A stretch of DNA of 64,000 nt from Heloderma charlesbogerti (lineage: Eukaryota > Chordata > Lepidosauria > Squamata > Helodermatidae). The DNA is taken from NCBI GenBank assembly GCA_026122225.1, contig JANEZZ010000307.1, positions 1,736,001-1,800,000 of the forward strand. The letters are read 5' to 3'. Position numbers and translations under genes: made by a program. The notes beneath the pieces are model-generated. The model did no database searches. It had not been told where the DNA came from and saw only the letters and a program-made list of their open reading frames with translations. Below are positions 1 to 12,479 of the stretch, one piece after another. Each line of letters starts with the position of its first letter. Position 1 is the first letter of the stretch.

Positions 1-476
1 CCTCCCCCTGCCCGTGACCACAGTTATGGTGGCACCTCCCCCACCCCCTGAGTTGCCCAATAGTCCTCCCAGGCACATATTAAAATATTAAGATATAAAA
101 TACTTAAAAAAGTATTTAAAAATACTTTTAAAAACAGTTTAAAAAAATATAAAAGAGATAAAAGAGAACAGCAGCTAAGAAGGAGCAGATAGTCCACGTT
201 TGCCCCTTCCCCTTGTCTTTAAAGCTGCTGCCCTCTGCTGCTGCTGCTATTTGCTATTTTACTGTTCTTTATTGCACCGGGGCTTTATTTTTATTTCCTG
301 CGCTGTGAATTATTATATTAAAAGGCAGGGTATATATTTTCAAAATGAACAGATAAATGACATTTGTAATTTTTTAAAGAGATATGGTAGGTTTTCACAG
401 GTTTTTCTCAGCAATGGTCCCATAACTTGTCTCTCCTTGGAGAGGGAGTTCCCATGTTACATCATCACTGCTTGTT

Positions 477-514
<38 letters not shown>

Positions 515-2519
515 TGCTCACGTGCATGTGCGCGTGTGTGTATAAACTCTGAAGACACATTTCTTCCAGTCTACAGTTTGTTGAGTTGTGCTGTACTTGA
601 AGAAATCTTTAGCTGCTGGTGGTTTTGTTTTTTAAACTGTAATTGTATTTTTGTGTGTCACAGTTTTGTGAGGGCAGTGTGCCCTGAAAGATGAGTTAAA
701 ACATCTTTTAAAATAAATAAATAAATAAAATTTTGATTATATTGCAAGTAAAGGAAGAATCTCTGCTTTACATGGAACTAGAGCATATTCCCTCTTCCAA
801 ACCACATACGTCCTTTTCCTCCTGTTTATTTCTTTTATGTAGTACAATTGCTGTGGTTAATTATTTTTATGGTGAATTATGCTCAAATAAACAGGGGACA
901 GGGCAGACAGATATACACATATGACATCCAGCGATAAGACTGACATGTTGTCCTTAGTTCACCCTGCTATATTTATTAGATCCTCCTTAAGCTAATAGGA
1001 TGTTCTGTTGTTCAAGGCTTTATTTTTCTACTTGCTCATAGAGTTCAAAATGACCACCTATCATTTCAATGCAGGTTTCAGAAATCGTCTTGTTTATGCA
1101 AAGATGGATATTTTAAGAATTTTGTGCATAATGGCACTGGACTATACAATGTGTGGCCAGCTTTTTGTAACATTTTACTGAATGTTTATTATTTATAACT
1201 GTGTTATAAAAAACCATGTGCATGAAGCAGCCCTTGGAGTATTGTACCATAGTACAGAAACCCCATGATCTCTTAAAGACTTTCTCTCTGGTAGGGGAAG
1301 GAGTTGGCTCTTCTCACCTGGCCCAGGGATTCTGACATTAACTTTGGGTCAAAAGAAGGAATTGCATTGCAGTGGTTCCAACATAGTGAAAATAACATGA
1401 GAAGAGGCCTTATGATTGACAGAGGGCAGTCTCTTAGCATGGATAATTCATGATCCTACAATGCTCCTCGCACAGGGTCATTCTGCAACCAGCTCGCCTT
1501 TAAACTCACAAGTGTCTGAGCCTGGTCATCTTTCAGAACCACTGGGTTGGATCCAAAGCTGTGTGAATGGAAGACCACTTGTGCTGCTGCTCTTTTCTGA
1601 CCCTTCCTCCCACTGTATCCCCCTCCCCTCCCATAATCCTCTGGAAAGTTGGGAGACCATATTGAACCACATGGGCTGTAATGTGTGTGTGTGTGTGTAT
1701 GTGTGTGTGGTGTTCTTGTAGAAGAGGACAATAATCAAATATTGGGTAGAGGCATCTTTCTCAAGCAGGAGCTCTGTGGTGCAGTCCATGCTGTTCTGCA
1801 GGGTCCTACAACCCTCCAGAGAGGCTTGGGGATGGGGTGGTGAGGCTGCATGGAAGAAGTCAGAAAGACCTTTGGATCCAACACATTGTTAAAAATCTTC
1901 TAATTTTGATTTGGCTTTTGGAGGGTGTGGTTATATTTACAGAGAGCGTGGAGCTATTTAGCAACTGTTACATTTGGTGGTAGCGGGAGCTGAGTTGCAC
2001 CTTTGCAGGATGATATAACATACATTCTCTCTCTTCCATGACCTCGTGCATTAAAATATGCCAAGGATAACATGTGGCTCTTGGACCTCAGGTTCCCCAC
2101 CCCTGGCTTGATGGAAATCATATCACTATTGCACTGTTCCCAGTATCTGAGGCAGAGCTTAAGGGCCCCTCCACTGACCCAAAAGCCGCAAGAACAGCTT
2201 CTCCCAGTGCATCAGTGACACAACTGGACACCATCACAGATTCCCTGTGTGCATGGAACTGAGTTGTCAATCTTCAGTTTTGCGCTGAATATGACATACC
2301 ATGATCAGAAACATTGTTACAAAAATAAAGATAATCCCAAAGCAGTAAAAACAATAGGCATGCTGAGATTGAGATTGTAACCTATTGAACAGCTGAATTG
2401 CAAACAATTTTGGGGGGTAGGGAGGCATCTGTAGGACAGATGCCCATGCCTGAACAGATATTTCCAGGAAGGGAGTCTGAGGAACTGAGGCAAATAGTGG
2501 TGACAAAAAGTTCTAGACC
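1..2519. other. AT-rich spacer, no gene recognised
   Basis: AT-rich sequence with a (TA)n run at 483-512, an alternating purine-pyrimidine stretch to about 545, and a (TG)n tract at 1681-1709. Open frames here are short, overlap on both strands, and show no domain or codon pattern I recognise. The piece near 2073-2110 (GTTCCCCACCCCTGG) looks like the end of a common amniote hAT-like MITE. I see no exon. Confidence 0.6.
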
Positions 2520-2524
2520 CTATT

Positions 2525-3370
2525 GACAAATCAAAAATAAGCAAAACACCGAGTGTAGACGGTATCCATATGAGAGAGTTGTTAATGAAGTCCAATGTGA
2601 AATTGCTGAATGTCTAACAATAATATGTAACATATATCCATAAGATTGGTCTCTGTACAGAGGACTGGGGAGTGGCCCTTGTAAATTTCAGGTTGGTTAG
2701 ATTAATATGTGTTCTGGGTAAATGTTGGTGGAAAGCATGATGAAAGATAAGATTATCAAGTGTATAGAAGAACAATTCCTGCTGAAGAAGAATCAACATG
2801 GCTTTTGCAATAGCAGCCACAGTTGCTGGTTTGCCACTAAAATTCGGTGGCAAGCTACTTTGTATAATTACAGAGCACTATAGAGGTTAAATTTAGGTTG
2901 TTTGCAAGGTAAATCTAACCCTCTGGTGCTCCATAGCAACTACTGAGCACCCAAAGGGCCAAATTTACCATGCAAACTAGCTAAATTAGGCCATTTTTGG
3001 TGCTCTGTAGCTGCTATGGATGCCATTTTTAATTTGTTTATATATTTTGTGGGGGCAACAGGGGGCAGTGGGGGCTGCAGGCAGCTATGGGGCATGAGTT
3101 GCTCACCCCTGTTCTAAAGGATTTCTCCAACCTGGGGAGATGGCCATTGAAATGGTAAAAGTGTTTCAATGTAAGCAAGTTCTAAGTGATGAATATGGGG
3201 GCAAACAATCCTAACGTTGATGGGGTCTGAACTAATGGTGACTGTCCAACAAAGGGATCTTGGGGTTGTGGTGGAAATCTCAGTGTATTGACTCAGTGTA
3301 TGGTTGCTGTGAAGAATGCATATTCCATTTTAGGGATCATTAAAAAAGGAATAGAAAATAGAAACACCAG
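2525..3370 (+). pseudogene. Decayed CR1-type LINE, reverse-transcriptase region
   Basis: Two blocks, about 2525-2880 and 3115-3370, read like the reverse transcriptase and downstream part of a CR1 LINE ORF2. The first block covers the stretch around the GAGGACTGG (PEDW) motif and the CAACATGGCTTTTGCAA (QHGF) motif. The second covers the GATCTTGGGGTTGTGGTGG (DLGVVV) region and an AGGGATCATTAAAAAAGGAAT segment. Stops and frameshifts are frequent, so it is dead. The blocks are separated by an insertion with an imperfect inverted repeat (2880-3114) ending in the hAT-like octamer region CTCACCCCTG. Identification is by recognition of the nucleotide family; CR1 versus another L3/CR1 subclade is not resolved. 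Confidence 0.65.
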
Positions 3371-3557
3371 TATCATTGTGCCAACATGGCTCTTACGTTC
3401 AATTAAATTAATATATTAGGATTTAACTTAATTTTAGGCTCATTTACATATAAATAAGGTGCTGTACAGATTTTAGAAACTATATTATGGAAGAAGTACT
3501 TGGTTGGAGGTGCAATACTATACCTTATGATTCTTTGGTAAGCAAAACATCTATAAA

Positions 3558-4150
3558 CAAAACAGCTGCCTGCACTGGCTGCCTGTATGTTTCCGAGCGC
3601 GATTCAAGGTGCTGGTTTTAACTTATAAAGCCTTACATGGCTTGGGACCACAATACCTGATAGAGTGCCTCTCCTGACACGAACCTACCCATACAATATG
3701 CTCAACATCTAAGGCCCTCCTCTGGCTGTCTACTCTGAGGGAAGCGCGGAAGATGGTGACAAGAGAGAGGGTCTTCTCGGTGGTGGCCCCCAAATTATGG
3801 AATGATTTCCCCAATGAGGCCCACTTGGTGGCAACATTGTTATCTTTTCGGCACCAGGTTAAGACCTTTCTCTTCTCCCAGGCATTTGGCAGCATATGAT
3901 AAGTTTTAATTGATCCTGGAATGGTGTATGGTTATGGTTGTCTGCTTTGAGATTGCTTGTTGAAATTGTTTTAGATATATGTTCTTGTATATTGTTCTGT
4001 TCGTGTTTTTTTTTTTTTTTATGGAATAGGCTTTTAAAATCTGCATATTGTATTTTTAAATATTTTAATCTTTGTAAACTGCCCAGAGAGCTTTGGCTAT
4101 TGGGAGGTATAGAAATGTTAATGATGATGATGATGATGATGATGATGATG
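3558..4150 (+). pseudogene. L2-type LINE 3' end (ORF2 C-terminus and tail)
   Basis: The + strand encodes the characteristic C-terminus of L2-clade ORF2. It has a CLHWLPV block near 3567, a YKALHGLGPQYL block near 3625-3660, then VFSVVAPKLWNDFP near 3775-3815 and a final FLFSQAFGS near 3870-3890 before a stop. One in-frame TGA interrupts the middle (near 3676), so it is a pseudogene. The 3' UTR-like part ends in the typical L2 tail 'gcccagagagctttggctat' at 4081-4100, followed by a (GAT)n tract at about 4121-4149. The element is 5'-truncated, as most L2 copies are. Confidence 0.75.
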
Positions 4151-4239
4151 TTTTTTAAAATTATTTATTACATTTGTATTTTCCTTCCAAGGAGTGCAGG
4201 CTAGTATTCATGGGGCTTATCCCATTTTCTCCTCACAAC

Positions 4240-5069
4240 TAGGGATGTCAGAGAATTCCGCCACGGATCTCGGTGAGGCCAAAGGCCAGTGCATTCGGCC
4301 CCCCAAACTCCGTGATGGAACGGCCTGCCCCCCCGCCCCCCGCAGATCCACCCCAGGACGAGACTTACCTGGGGCGGATGTTCCGGATGGCAGCAGCTCC
4401 AGCGGCGGCTTCGGCGGAGGTGGCTGGTCTTCCAAACAGCTGCCGCCGCCATTTTCAGTCTGTTTCCCCCCCCATTCTTGATAGGCTACGTAAAGACTTA
4501 TGTAGCCTATCATGTCTGGGTTTAAAAACAAAACAAAACACGTACGCAAATGGCGGCGGCTACGGCTGCCGCCATTTGCGTTCCTTATTTTTGGCCGTCT
4601 TAGTCTACGTAAATATTTACGTAGACTAAGATGGTGAAAATAAGGGGAACGCAAATAGCGCCCGCTACGCTATTTGTGTTCCCCCTTATTTTCGCCGTCT
4701 TAGTCTACGTAAATATTTACGTAGACTAAGACGGCCAAAAATAAGGAACACAAATGGCGGCGGCCGTAGCCGCCGCCATTTGCGTACGTGTTTTTTTTTT
4801 TAACCCAGACATGATAGGCTACGTAAGTCTTTACATAGCCTATCATGGCTGAATAGAGGGACACAAACGGCGGCAGCTACGGCAGCTGCCATTTGCGTCC
4901 CTGCTAGCCAGTGGCCGGATGTCCAGCTGCTGGCAGAGCTGGCCGGCGGCTCTGCGGAATCTGGGCAGAGTGGAGCTGGCCGGCCAGGATTCCGGGGGGA
5001 GGGACGGAGCACCTCCCCCCCCCAGCGGAACCCGGCAGAGCCAGGTAAGCGGGGTTTCGTACACCCCTA
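4240..5069 (-). mobile_element. PF1: palindrome-rich hAT-like MITE (Y to X)
   Basis: Starts TAGGGATGTCAGAGAATTCC and ends TTTCGTACACCCCTA, flanked by an 8-bp duplication matching at 7 of 8 (ctcacaac 4232-4239, ctcacagc 5070-5077). The left part carries a 'TTACCTGG' reverse splice-donor motif and a GC-rich exon-like block. Hairpins follow at about 4483-4518 and 4597-4633, a large palindrome spans about 4539-4790, and another hairpin lies at about 4809-4846. The core uses the 'gtcttagtctacgtaaata' variant with arms containing ggctacggc/gccgtagcc. No transposase is encoded, so it is non-autonomous. Frames through it are by-products of palindromes. Confidence 0.85.
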
Positions 5070-5077
5070 CTCACAGC

Positions 5078-7300
5078 AACCCTGTGAGCTTGGTTAGACA
5101 GAGAGAATGACTGGGCCAAGTCCATCTAGTGAGCTGTATGGCTGAGTGAGGATTTGAATGCAGATCTCCCTCATCTATATTCAACGCTCTGTGTGCTCAG
5201 TTTCCATTACACTATGAGCTATCACTGCATCAGCAGGTAACTTTATTGCTCTTTAGCTTGTGGGGAAAAGCAACACACTGGAACAAACATAAAACATTAA
5301 AGTTTAAGCTAAATAAATGAATAAACCTTGTTGCAAATTATAAATAAAGCCTAATCAGTCTGTGTGAATCTAATGCACATTTTTTGTTTTTCCTGTTGCA
5401 AAAATCTTAAATGCTTTTTAAATGATGGCTCATATATTTTTTTAAGAGGCAGGCAGGAAGACATGAATATCATAATCAATCACCAAGGTATTGGCTGATC
5501 TTGTGGCAGTCCTTGTAGCAGCAGCTGATGAGGTCAGACAGATAAGGACACCTCCGACTGCCTGTGATAGATAAACAATTTATTCTATGTGCATGAACAG
5601 ATATTTGGGTAGCACGTTGCTTCTCAGCTCTCGGGATGGTGGTGGTGGTGGTGGAAGAGATCAAGGAAAAGTTATTTTGATCAGTGTGACCCCAGAATTA
5701 TAATCTCAGTCTCTGCTGACCTTTCACATTGCCTAATACAAGAAGGAAGTGGCTAGGTGGCAGGATAAAACCAAGCAACTGTCAACAACAAAACAAAATG
5801 GCATGAGCCATGGCAGACAAGATTTTTTTTAGAAATAGTATGTTTTGGGCTCAACTAGCTCAATAGCCAACTATCAGCTTGATTATTGCTTTCCAGGGAG
5901 TGCAAATATCAAACTCTTATAGGTTGATTGTCATTTGAGGCTCCTTGACATCAACAGGACTAAAGCTACTGAAATTCAAGTGGTCAAGCTGAAGCGAGTT
6001 GTGGATCATCCTTTAATCTTCCTTGTCCTTTCTAGTAACCCGGATTAAATGTTTAATCCTTCGAAAGCTTCGACATCTTCTCTGTGCTCCGCTCAGAGAA
6101 AAAGGCTGATGTTATCATGACCCCTGGGAAGAGGTCAGGGCATCTGTCTGTGCTTCTAGTAGGAAGACTCCTGGAAGTATGTGAGGAAATATTTTTTTCT
6201 TTTTTCTTGAGCACTCACACTGACGCACACATGCACAAAACTCTGGCTAGACAACCCACTGCATTTTGGCTGACCTTTATTTTCAAATGTTCCCTGGTTT
6301 GCCATGCGAGACACCAAGAGGATTACATAAAGACAAGTGAACCCCTGCAGCTCTGTGTGCAAGGATGAATTTTATGCCTTGGTACAAACAAGAGGATAAG
6401 CACATTCGGTAGTAATACAGAGAGCCCTGTGATTTACCCTAGGTTTTGTTGCTGTTATTTATTAAAGCTGTAGTAATTACTTGAGCCTGGATTTTGAAGT
6501 GTTTTAATTGAGCAAACCTCCCATGATTTCACAAAGGGCACAAGTTAGAGGGATACCATCTTCGAAAGAGTCAGCAGCAGTTATGTCAGACAGAAAGGTA
6601 CATAGTCGGGACCGACTCCCTTGGCTCGACTTCTTGCTCAAAGATAACAGTGCTGAAAGCAGCAGGTGGCTTCTGATTTTAAGGACAGTAGCAGTCTAGA
6701 CTAAGAAAACAAACTACGGTACTTTGGCTGTGTGTGTGTGTGTGTGGTATCTCAAAAATGGGGGGATGCTACAAGTCCCTTCCACCTTGTTAAGCTAGTC
6801 CTACCATATTTTTCCTCAGTTTCATCCACTAAAAGCTTCTCCTATCTTCTCCACTCAAAGCACTGCCTTTGCAAGCCTCTCTGCATAGTAGTCCCCTTCA
6901 AGGCCTTAGATGTCACTGGACAAGTCACTCTGCCTGTCCACCAAGACCAGACTTTCCTTACTGTTTCCCCAAATAACCTGCTGCCATTACCTACCAATTT
7001 ACAGAGAGCAGAAGGACTCCCACTTTTAAATACTTGGCTATGTCATTCAAAACCCGCACATAGGGTAGATGTTATTCCTAGAATCCACCCAGACCAGAAT
7101 ACAGCAGCTAGTTAAAACAGTAAACATTTATTTATTTATGGAACATAACATCTAGAAGAAGTCATTTGATAAGGAATAAGAAACAATGGGCAGTATCTCA
7201 TTGCTGTGCTCCTGATGATTGTGTTGTGGCAGCAGGACCAACCACTTGTGTAGCGGAGAGTTAGGGCTTTGTAAAAGACCCCTAGAAATGAGCAGAAATG
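5078..7300. other. Intergenic, no gene recognised
   Basis: Mixed sequence with short microsatellites ((GGT)n near 5637-5654, (TG)n near 6731-6746) and a segment near 5085-5215 that resembles common squamate interspersed sequence. No exon, RNA gene or bounded mobile element could be supported. Confidence 0.55.
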
Positions 7301-7386
7301 CTCTAACCCCAGCGCCAGCTTGTCTGGCTGAAAGGGGGGGGCATTGCGGGCAGGTGGGGTGACAAGACGTAGGGGCCTCTGACTGG

Positions 7387-8274
7387 TGCACCCCAACTCA
7401 GCCCCCTCCCAATCTCAGCTCTCTGGCTCGACGCAGCTGGAGAGGGCTTCAGGTCTGCCTGGAAACGATGAGGGACACCTGCCTGCTGGAGACCGGCTTC
7501 GTCGTCTTTCCAGCCACCTGGACTCGGCGTGCAATCTGTGCTCCCAAAGCCTTGCTGGTGCTCGCGGCAGGGCGTGCGTGCTCTAGCGTGGCTCCATCAT
7601 GGCCAGCGCCTGCCCTGCTGGCGGGAGCGCCGGCGTTGGTGGAGGCACGTGCTAGGGCGCGGTGTCTGCCACCACCAGCACTTGCTGCCCACTGAGGGTC
7701 CTGGCGCTTGCAGCAGCAGCGCGCCCGCCCCCTCCTTCTCCTCGCTTTTCGCCGTTACCTCAGTGCGCCTGCTGCGGCTCCGGGTTTGCTGGCACTTGCG
7801 GCGGGGGCACACATGTGCGGGCGCCGCCCCCTCAACAGGCGCTTGCCGCCCTGGCGGAAGCGCCGGCAGCCATGCCAGCGTGTGCCCGGGTGCGGTGCCT
7901 GTTGTCCCACTCACCTGCTGGGGTGCTGGAGCTCGCGGCAGCCAAGCGCCTGCTCCCTTTTTTCTCACCTCCTCTGGTGGTTGCAGCGTGCTTATGCCGT
8001 GGTGGCCCCGAGGTTGCTGGCACTCGCGGCGGGGTGCACATGTTCGTACGCCGCCCCTCCTGGCCGTAGCTGGCCAAGCCGGTGGGAGCAGCAGCATTCG
8101 TGGCGGTGGCACGTGCTTGTGTGCGGCGCTGGTGGCTGCCAGTGCTTACCAGCCTTGAGGGGTACCGGTGCTTATGGCGGCGGTGTGCCCGCCCTGCTGC
8201 TTCCTTGCTCGCTGGCAGTCGTGCGGGCCTGGGTGCCAAGCATATCGACGCCGGCTATCACCACCTCCTGGGAG
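7387..8274. repeat. GC-rich block of degenerate tandem units (about 225 bp)
   Basis: Very CpG-rich sequence with recurring phrases such as gctggcacttgcggcggggg (from about 7788) and gctggcactcgcggcggggt (from about 8016), spaced about 225-230 bp. Similar spacing separates other matching phrases near 7702 and 7924. Long open frames on both strands (for example 7529-8158) follow from the base composition, not from a gene. The block runs straight into the interior of PF2 at about 8275 without a PF end. It might be the 5' part of the adjoining DIRS-like element or a captured CpG island; the sequence does not decide. Confidence 0.45.
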
Positions 8275-8852
8275 CTAGATTTTTAAAAAACACCGTGATA
8301 GACTACGTAAATGTTTACGTAGCCTATCATGGCTGAGTAAAAAACACACACAAAAAACTGCGCGTACGCAAATGGCGGTGCCCATGGGCACCGCCATTTG
8401 CGTTCCTTATTTTGGCACGACTAGTCTATGTAAACATTTATGTAGACTACGGCGAAAATAAGGGGAACGCAAATAGCGTAGCATCTACACTATTTGCGTT
8501 CCCCTTATTTTCGCTGTAGTCTACGTAAATGTTTACGTAGACTAGATGTGCCAAAATAAGGAATGCAAATGGCGGCGCCCATGGGCGCCGCCATTTGCGT
8601 ATGCACGGTGTTTTTTTTTTACTCAGCCGTGATAGGCTACGTAAACATTTACGTAGCCTATCATGGCTGACTGCAGGGACGCAAACGGCGGCGACTATGG
8701 CCACCGCCATTTGCGGCCCGGCCGGCCAGGATTCAGGGGTGGAGGGATGGAGCGCCTCCCCCCCCGCCAGAATTTCGGGGGGAGGGATGGAGTGCCTCCC
8801 CCCCACTGCGAATCAAATTTCGTTCAAGATAAGTGACTTTTGTACATCCCTA
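8275..8852 (-). mobile_element. PF2: truncated palindrome-rich hAT-like MITE
   Basis: The left terminal repeat and exon-like block are missing: the element begins inside the interior at 'ctagatttttaaaaaacacc'. The remainder is typical: a gataggctacgtaaa hairpin (to about 8332), the big palindrome at about 8361-8611, and an outer hairpin at about 8628-8665. The GC-rich X end follows, ending TTTTGTACATCCCTA at 8852. The core belongs to the 'cccatgggc' variant. The following 8 bp (agtctgat) have no partner on the left, consistent with loss of the left end. It lies directly upstream of gag-like DIRS sequence and probably inserted into it. Confidence 0.75.
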
Positions 8853-9640
8853 AGTCTGATGAGGAAGCAGACCCAGTACTGGCGTCAATTCTTTCTCGTC
8901 TGGAAGCTGCTGAGCATTCTTCGGGGATCCCTCCCCCTCCCCCGGCCAGGCCTAAGAAACTCTTGGTGGTCCAGCCTAAGCGAACATGACCGCATACCCA
9001 ACGCTCGCTACTTCTTTCTATTTCAGCTCGTCTGGATGCTGTTGAAGCCTCCATCTCCTCTTCCTCGGCTCTTCTGGATGGCTCACCGCCCACAGTGGAG
9101 CTCCTCCCTTCTGCGGCCTCCTGTTCCCCGAGTGCAGAAGCAACATCCGTTTTTTCCAGTCGGGGATCAGAACAGGGCCACACTGGGTTCAGTGCACCTG
9201 GATGCCATTGAGGCCTCCACCTCACCTTCACAGGCTCACCATGGCAGCACACGACTGCTGCAGGCAGTCCACCCTCCTGCGGCATCTCCGTCAGCAGTGA
9301 TCCAAGCAACATCCTCCTCCTTGTGGTTTCGCCCAGGCAGCACACCATAGCTGGAGGCAGTCTGCCCTCCTGGGTCATCTCCGTCAGGAGCACTGCAAGC
9401 GGCATAGTCTCCCTTGCTCCTGGGGACCCGGACGCGGCTGCCCCGGATATGGGTGAGATGACTGCATCTCGCCTCACTTGTCCAGATGGGCGACCTTCAG
9501 GGCCTTGGGGTTGCCGCCTTAGCTTACCTCCCTGGGGTGGCTGTCCCTCCCAATGTCATCTCCCTATACGACGCCCGGGCCGCCTGCAGCTCCGTCAGTC
9601 ACACCCCACTGTAGCCCCAGCTGCTTAACTCAATGTCTTT
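8853..9640 (+). pseudogene. gag-like remnant of the DIRS-like element
   Basis: The first frame reads SDEEADPVLASILSRLEAA, then proline- and serine-rich segments with repeated LDAVEAS-like heptads, then many stops. There are two near-repeats of an 'LDAxEAS' block (about 9035 and 9205) and two copies of a CACCATxGC-type phrase (about 9238 and 9343), so part of the region may be duplicated. Coiled-coil-like acidic N-termini are common in DIRS gag proteins. The assignment is mainly positional, upstream of the RT remnant. Confidence 0.4.
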
Positions 9641-10219
9641 CAGGGTTCTGCTGGATTAATTCAGGATCCCTCGCCCTGCCCCCGCCCACTCGGGCATCCA
9701 CGTAAGTGGCGTATCAGATCCCTACGCTAATCTGGCAAGTTGCGATGCCACTGGGGCTACTCCTTGTAATGGCTTTCACCTGAGGAGGTGTGTGGCTGGC
9801 TTATGTCGAGGCCTTCCACAGGAGGGCCGCCATTCACCCTTCTCTGTGCAGGGACCTGATGGACATCAGGACCTTTCGCTCCAATTTTGGCTCCTTCCCG
9901 GCCATGTTTCGGCAACAGACCTGGCAGTGGCCACATTCCCCAGGCTGTCTCCCGCACTGGCCCTCGGCCTATGGCAGGTCCGCTGCTTCAGCACCGCTGT
10001 CTGTGCTGGGAATACAGCCCCAAGGGCGCATACTCCCAGAACCCGTGCCTTTTCCGTCGTGAGTGCTCCCTTGTAGCAGTCAGCACTCGTGCACCTCTTG
10101 TCCAGTGCCTGGGATAGTAGGGTCCCCCTTGGAAAGGCCGAGGCAGTAGGAAGCCCGGGGGCAGGCTACTGCTCCCTCTGGTGGGCCCATGCCTGGTTAG
10201 GTTGGCGCCACTACTCCGG

Positions 10220-11130
10220 CTTTAAGACGCTACCCCAACAGGGGGAACGCGTTTTAACTTGGAACACGGTTTCATGCTAGGTTCTAGGACCCCTCCCCCT
10301 TTTTCTAGGTCAACATAGGCCATCCTTACCTCGTAAGCAACATTTCTCCTCGCCAGGCGTTGACAGTTTCTTGAGAGGTTTAACAAGGCAGTACTGGCAG
10401 AAGGGTTATAGCCCCCCCCTTTCCACACCCCGATATCTACTCGGATTTTCTTTCTCGGAATGGTGCCCAGGAAATCCTCCAGGGAGTTTATCCTGATTTG
10501 TAACCTCTCTTCCCTGAGGGCCAGTCTGTTAATCATGAGATCCCTGATCATCTGTGCTCAGTGCGATACACCTCGTCGATGTGGCAGTTGTCTTAGTTTG
10601 GGATCCCGGCCATGGATCCCTGATGGGCATATGCTACATGGAGTCCAAAGATGGTGGTCAATGTTCTGACCTAATGCAAGTATTGCTTCCCTTTCCTTTT
10701 ACCTCGGTGTCCCTTAGCTCACAAAAGGCTGAGGGCCCGTCTCCCACATCAACATTCGGTGAAGCCAATCTGATACACTTAGGCATTATTCTCGTCTCCC
10801 TCAGGACAACTTTCAGATCCTTTGGGCACAGCTCCAAGCAGTTATACATCTTCCTAGGGTTTCCCTTGGGGGCCATGCAAGATATTGTAGGGCATCTTCT
10901 TTTCACAAGTAGGGTAGCGGCCCCTGGCCGTGCCTTCTCGCACCGGCTCAGTTTGGGCAGTGCAGGGACTGCAGCTGCCGCACCATCGACCCAGGGTCAC
11001 TTCTGCTGTGCGCACGTATCCATGGGCATGGCTTCAACTTAGTAGGGTTTTAATGGCAGCTCGTTCCGGAGGCATGAGCCGCTCCTCAAAGCTGGACTGC
11101 GGATTCACAGGGTTCCGCTGCTACCCTGGG
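10220..11130 (+). pseudogene. Reverse transcriptase / RNase H remnant of DIRS-like element
   Basis: In the frame starting near 10457 there is GMVPRKSSREFILICNLS, which matches the 'VVPKK..G.FRLI.NLSYP' block of DIRS-group reverse transcriptase. Further on (about 10730-10950) come KAEGPSP, HLGIILVSLRTTFR and DIVGHLLFTSRVAAPGRAF. These are the FLGI and GHLxFACRVVAPGRAF blocks that link RT to RNase H in these elements. The YxDD-containing centre appears deleted or scrambled. No intact frame survives. Confidence 0.65.
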
Positions 11131-11239
11131 CGGTTTCAGACTCATAGGGCAGGTCCGATCGTGCTGTGGGTAGTGGCCTGTAGAGTGGAGGCTGCTGCTG
11201 CCAAGCACATTTTGGATGACCTCATAGCCAAGTCAGTAC

Positions 11240-12150
11240 CCCCCCCTTCGGTATGACAACATGGCCACGTTATTCATTCCCCGTCCTCCTGAAATCGGAG
11301 GGTCATGTCATGTGTCAGTGTGTTCGCGCTCCAGTGTCGGTGTTACAACATCTGGTTCTGCCATGTCCCGGGTTAGGCAAACCCAATTGTCGATGCTTTG
11401 TCATGAAATCAGGTCAACGACTTCCGGGCCTTAGCCCCGCGGGTGCGTCCATTCCCAGATCCCATCCTTGCAGTACTATGGGAGACTGGGATACTGAAGC
11501 CAGGCAGGCCATCCTGCATTCCATAGCTCCCAGTACAGGAGCTGCCTGCGACAGAGCAGGTAGGGTGTGCTGCACATTAGGCAATGCTTCAGCGATAGGA
11601 TTCATGGCCCTTACCTATAGATCATTGGCCACAATTTTGCGCCTCCTTAAGGAACAACAGACTATCTGGGACCATAAGTCGCAAGCTGGCCATTTAGCCT
11701 TCCATCCCACAACGGTGAGATTCACTGACTCCATGTCAGATTTTAGGGTTCAGCATGCAATATAGGGTTGGGCACAGATGTCGCCTGCTTTAGTAGATTT
11801 TAGCCACTCTCTCTCCCTGGATACCCCTTTTGGGCTCCGGGGGTAATGGCCCTCCATTTGCGCTTTCCAGTAAGACGTTTCCCTGTTCCACGCAGCAGCC
11901 TTAACAGCCTTCTTCAAGCCCCCCTTAGGAATTCAGGGTTGGTCTGGGCAGGCTCCCAAGTCCGACTTGTCCCGGAGGGCCTTGATATACTTCAAGGTAC
12001 AGGTCTGGCCCAATGTAACCCACTTATGCATTTGGTGATCAAACTGATCTGAGGAGGGGCCCCCGTTTTATCACTTCAACAGCTTACTGTTGACATAAGG
12101 GCAATTTGGGCAGTTTCTACATTAGCTCTCCCCCGCTAGGCATAGGTAAT
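11240..12150 (+). pseudogene. RNase H end and tyrosine-recombinase remnant
   Basis: Around 11360-11560 the frame reads CHVPG, RLPGLSPAGASIP, then ARQAILHSIAPSTGAACDRA. These match the end of the RNase H region and the start of the core-binding part of the tyrosine recombinase (the 'L..SIAPST..AY' motif). At 11660-11760 come HKSQAGHLAF, TTVRF and DFRVQHAI. At about 11885-12000, after a frameshift, AALTAFF and KSDLSRRALIYF match the segment around the first catalytic Arg of DIRS-type recombinases. The HxxR and Tyr parts were not found. Confidence 0.55.
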
Positions 12151-12479
12151 TTGCAGTTCAGAACCCACTGTTGTTACATTGAAGCAGTCTCCATGGTAGC
12201 CGCTGGAGGTTTCTCTCACAGGCATGTTATGGCAGTTTGAAAATGGGGCTTCACAGCGTTCTGGCCTGCGTTCGCGAGTTGTCTGCTTCTTCCTGACACA
12301 ATTTTTGCTTTGCTTGCCCTAATGTGCTTATTCCTTAGACCAGCAGACATAACGTACACTGGAACGGGTGCTCTTACATTGGCACATTATGATGTCTTGA
12401 GCTGCATGAAGGGCTTGTATGTCGTCTTCAGACTTCAGCTTCTGTCACCCTGACACATTAAGATCCAGTGGCTTCACAG

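Noticed and set aside
7529..8158. Long + strand ORF of 209 codons, with overlapping long ORFs on both strands.
   Set aside because: All frames are open because the block is GC-rich and poor in TA dinucleotides. The sequence is a degenerate tandem repeat, with no recognisable domain.
8824..9477. Minus-strand ORF of 217 codons.
   Set aside because: It is antisense to the gag-like remnant and extends into the end of PF2. The + strand gives the better match to DIRS organisation.
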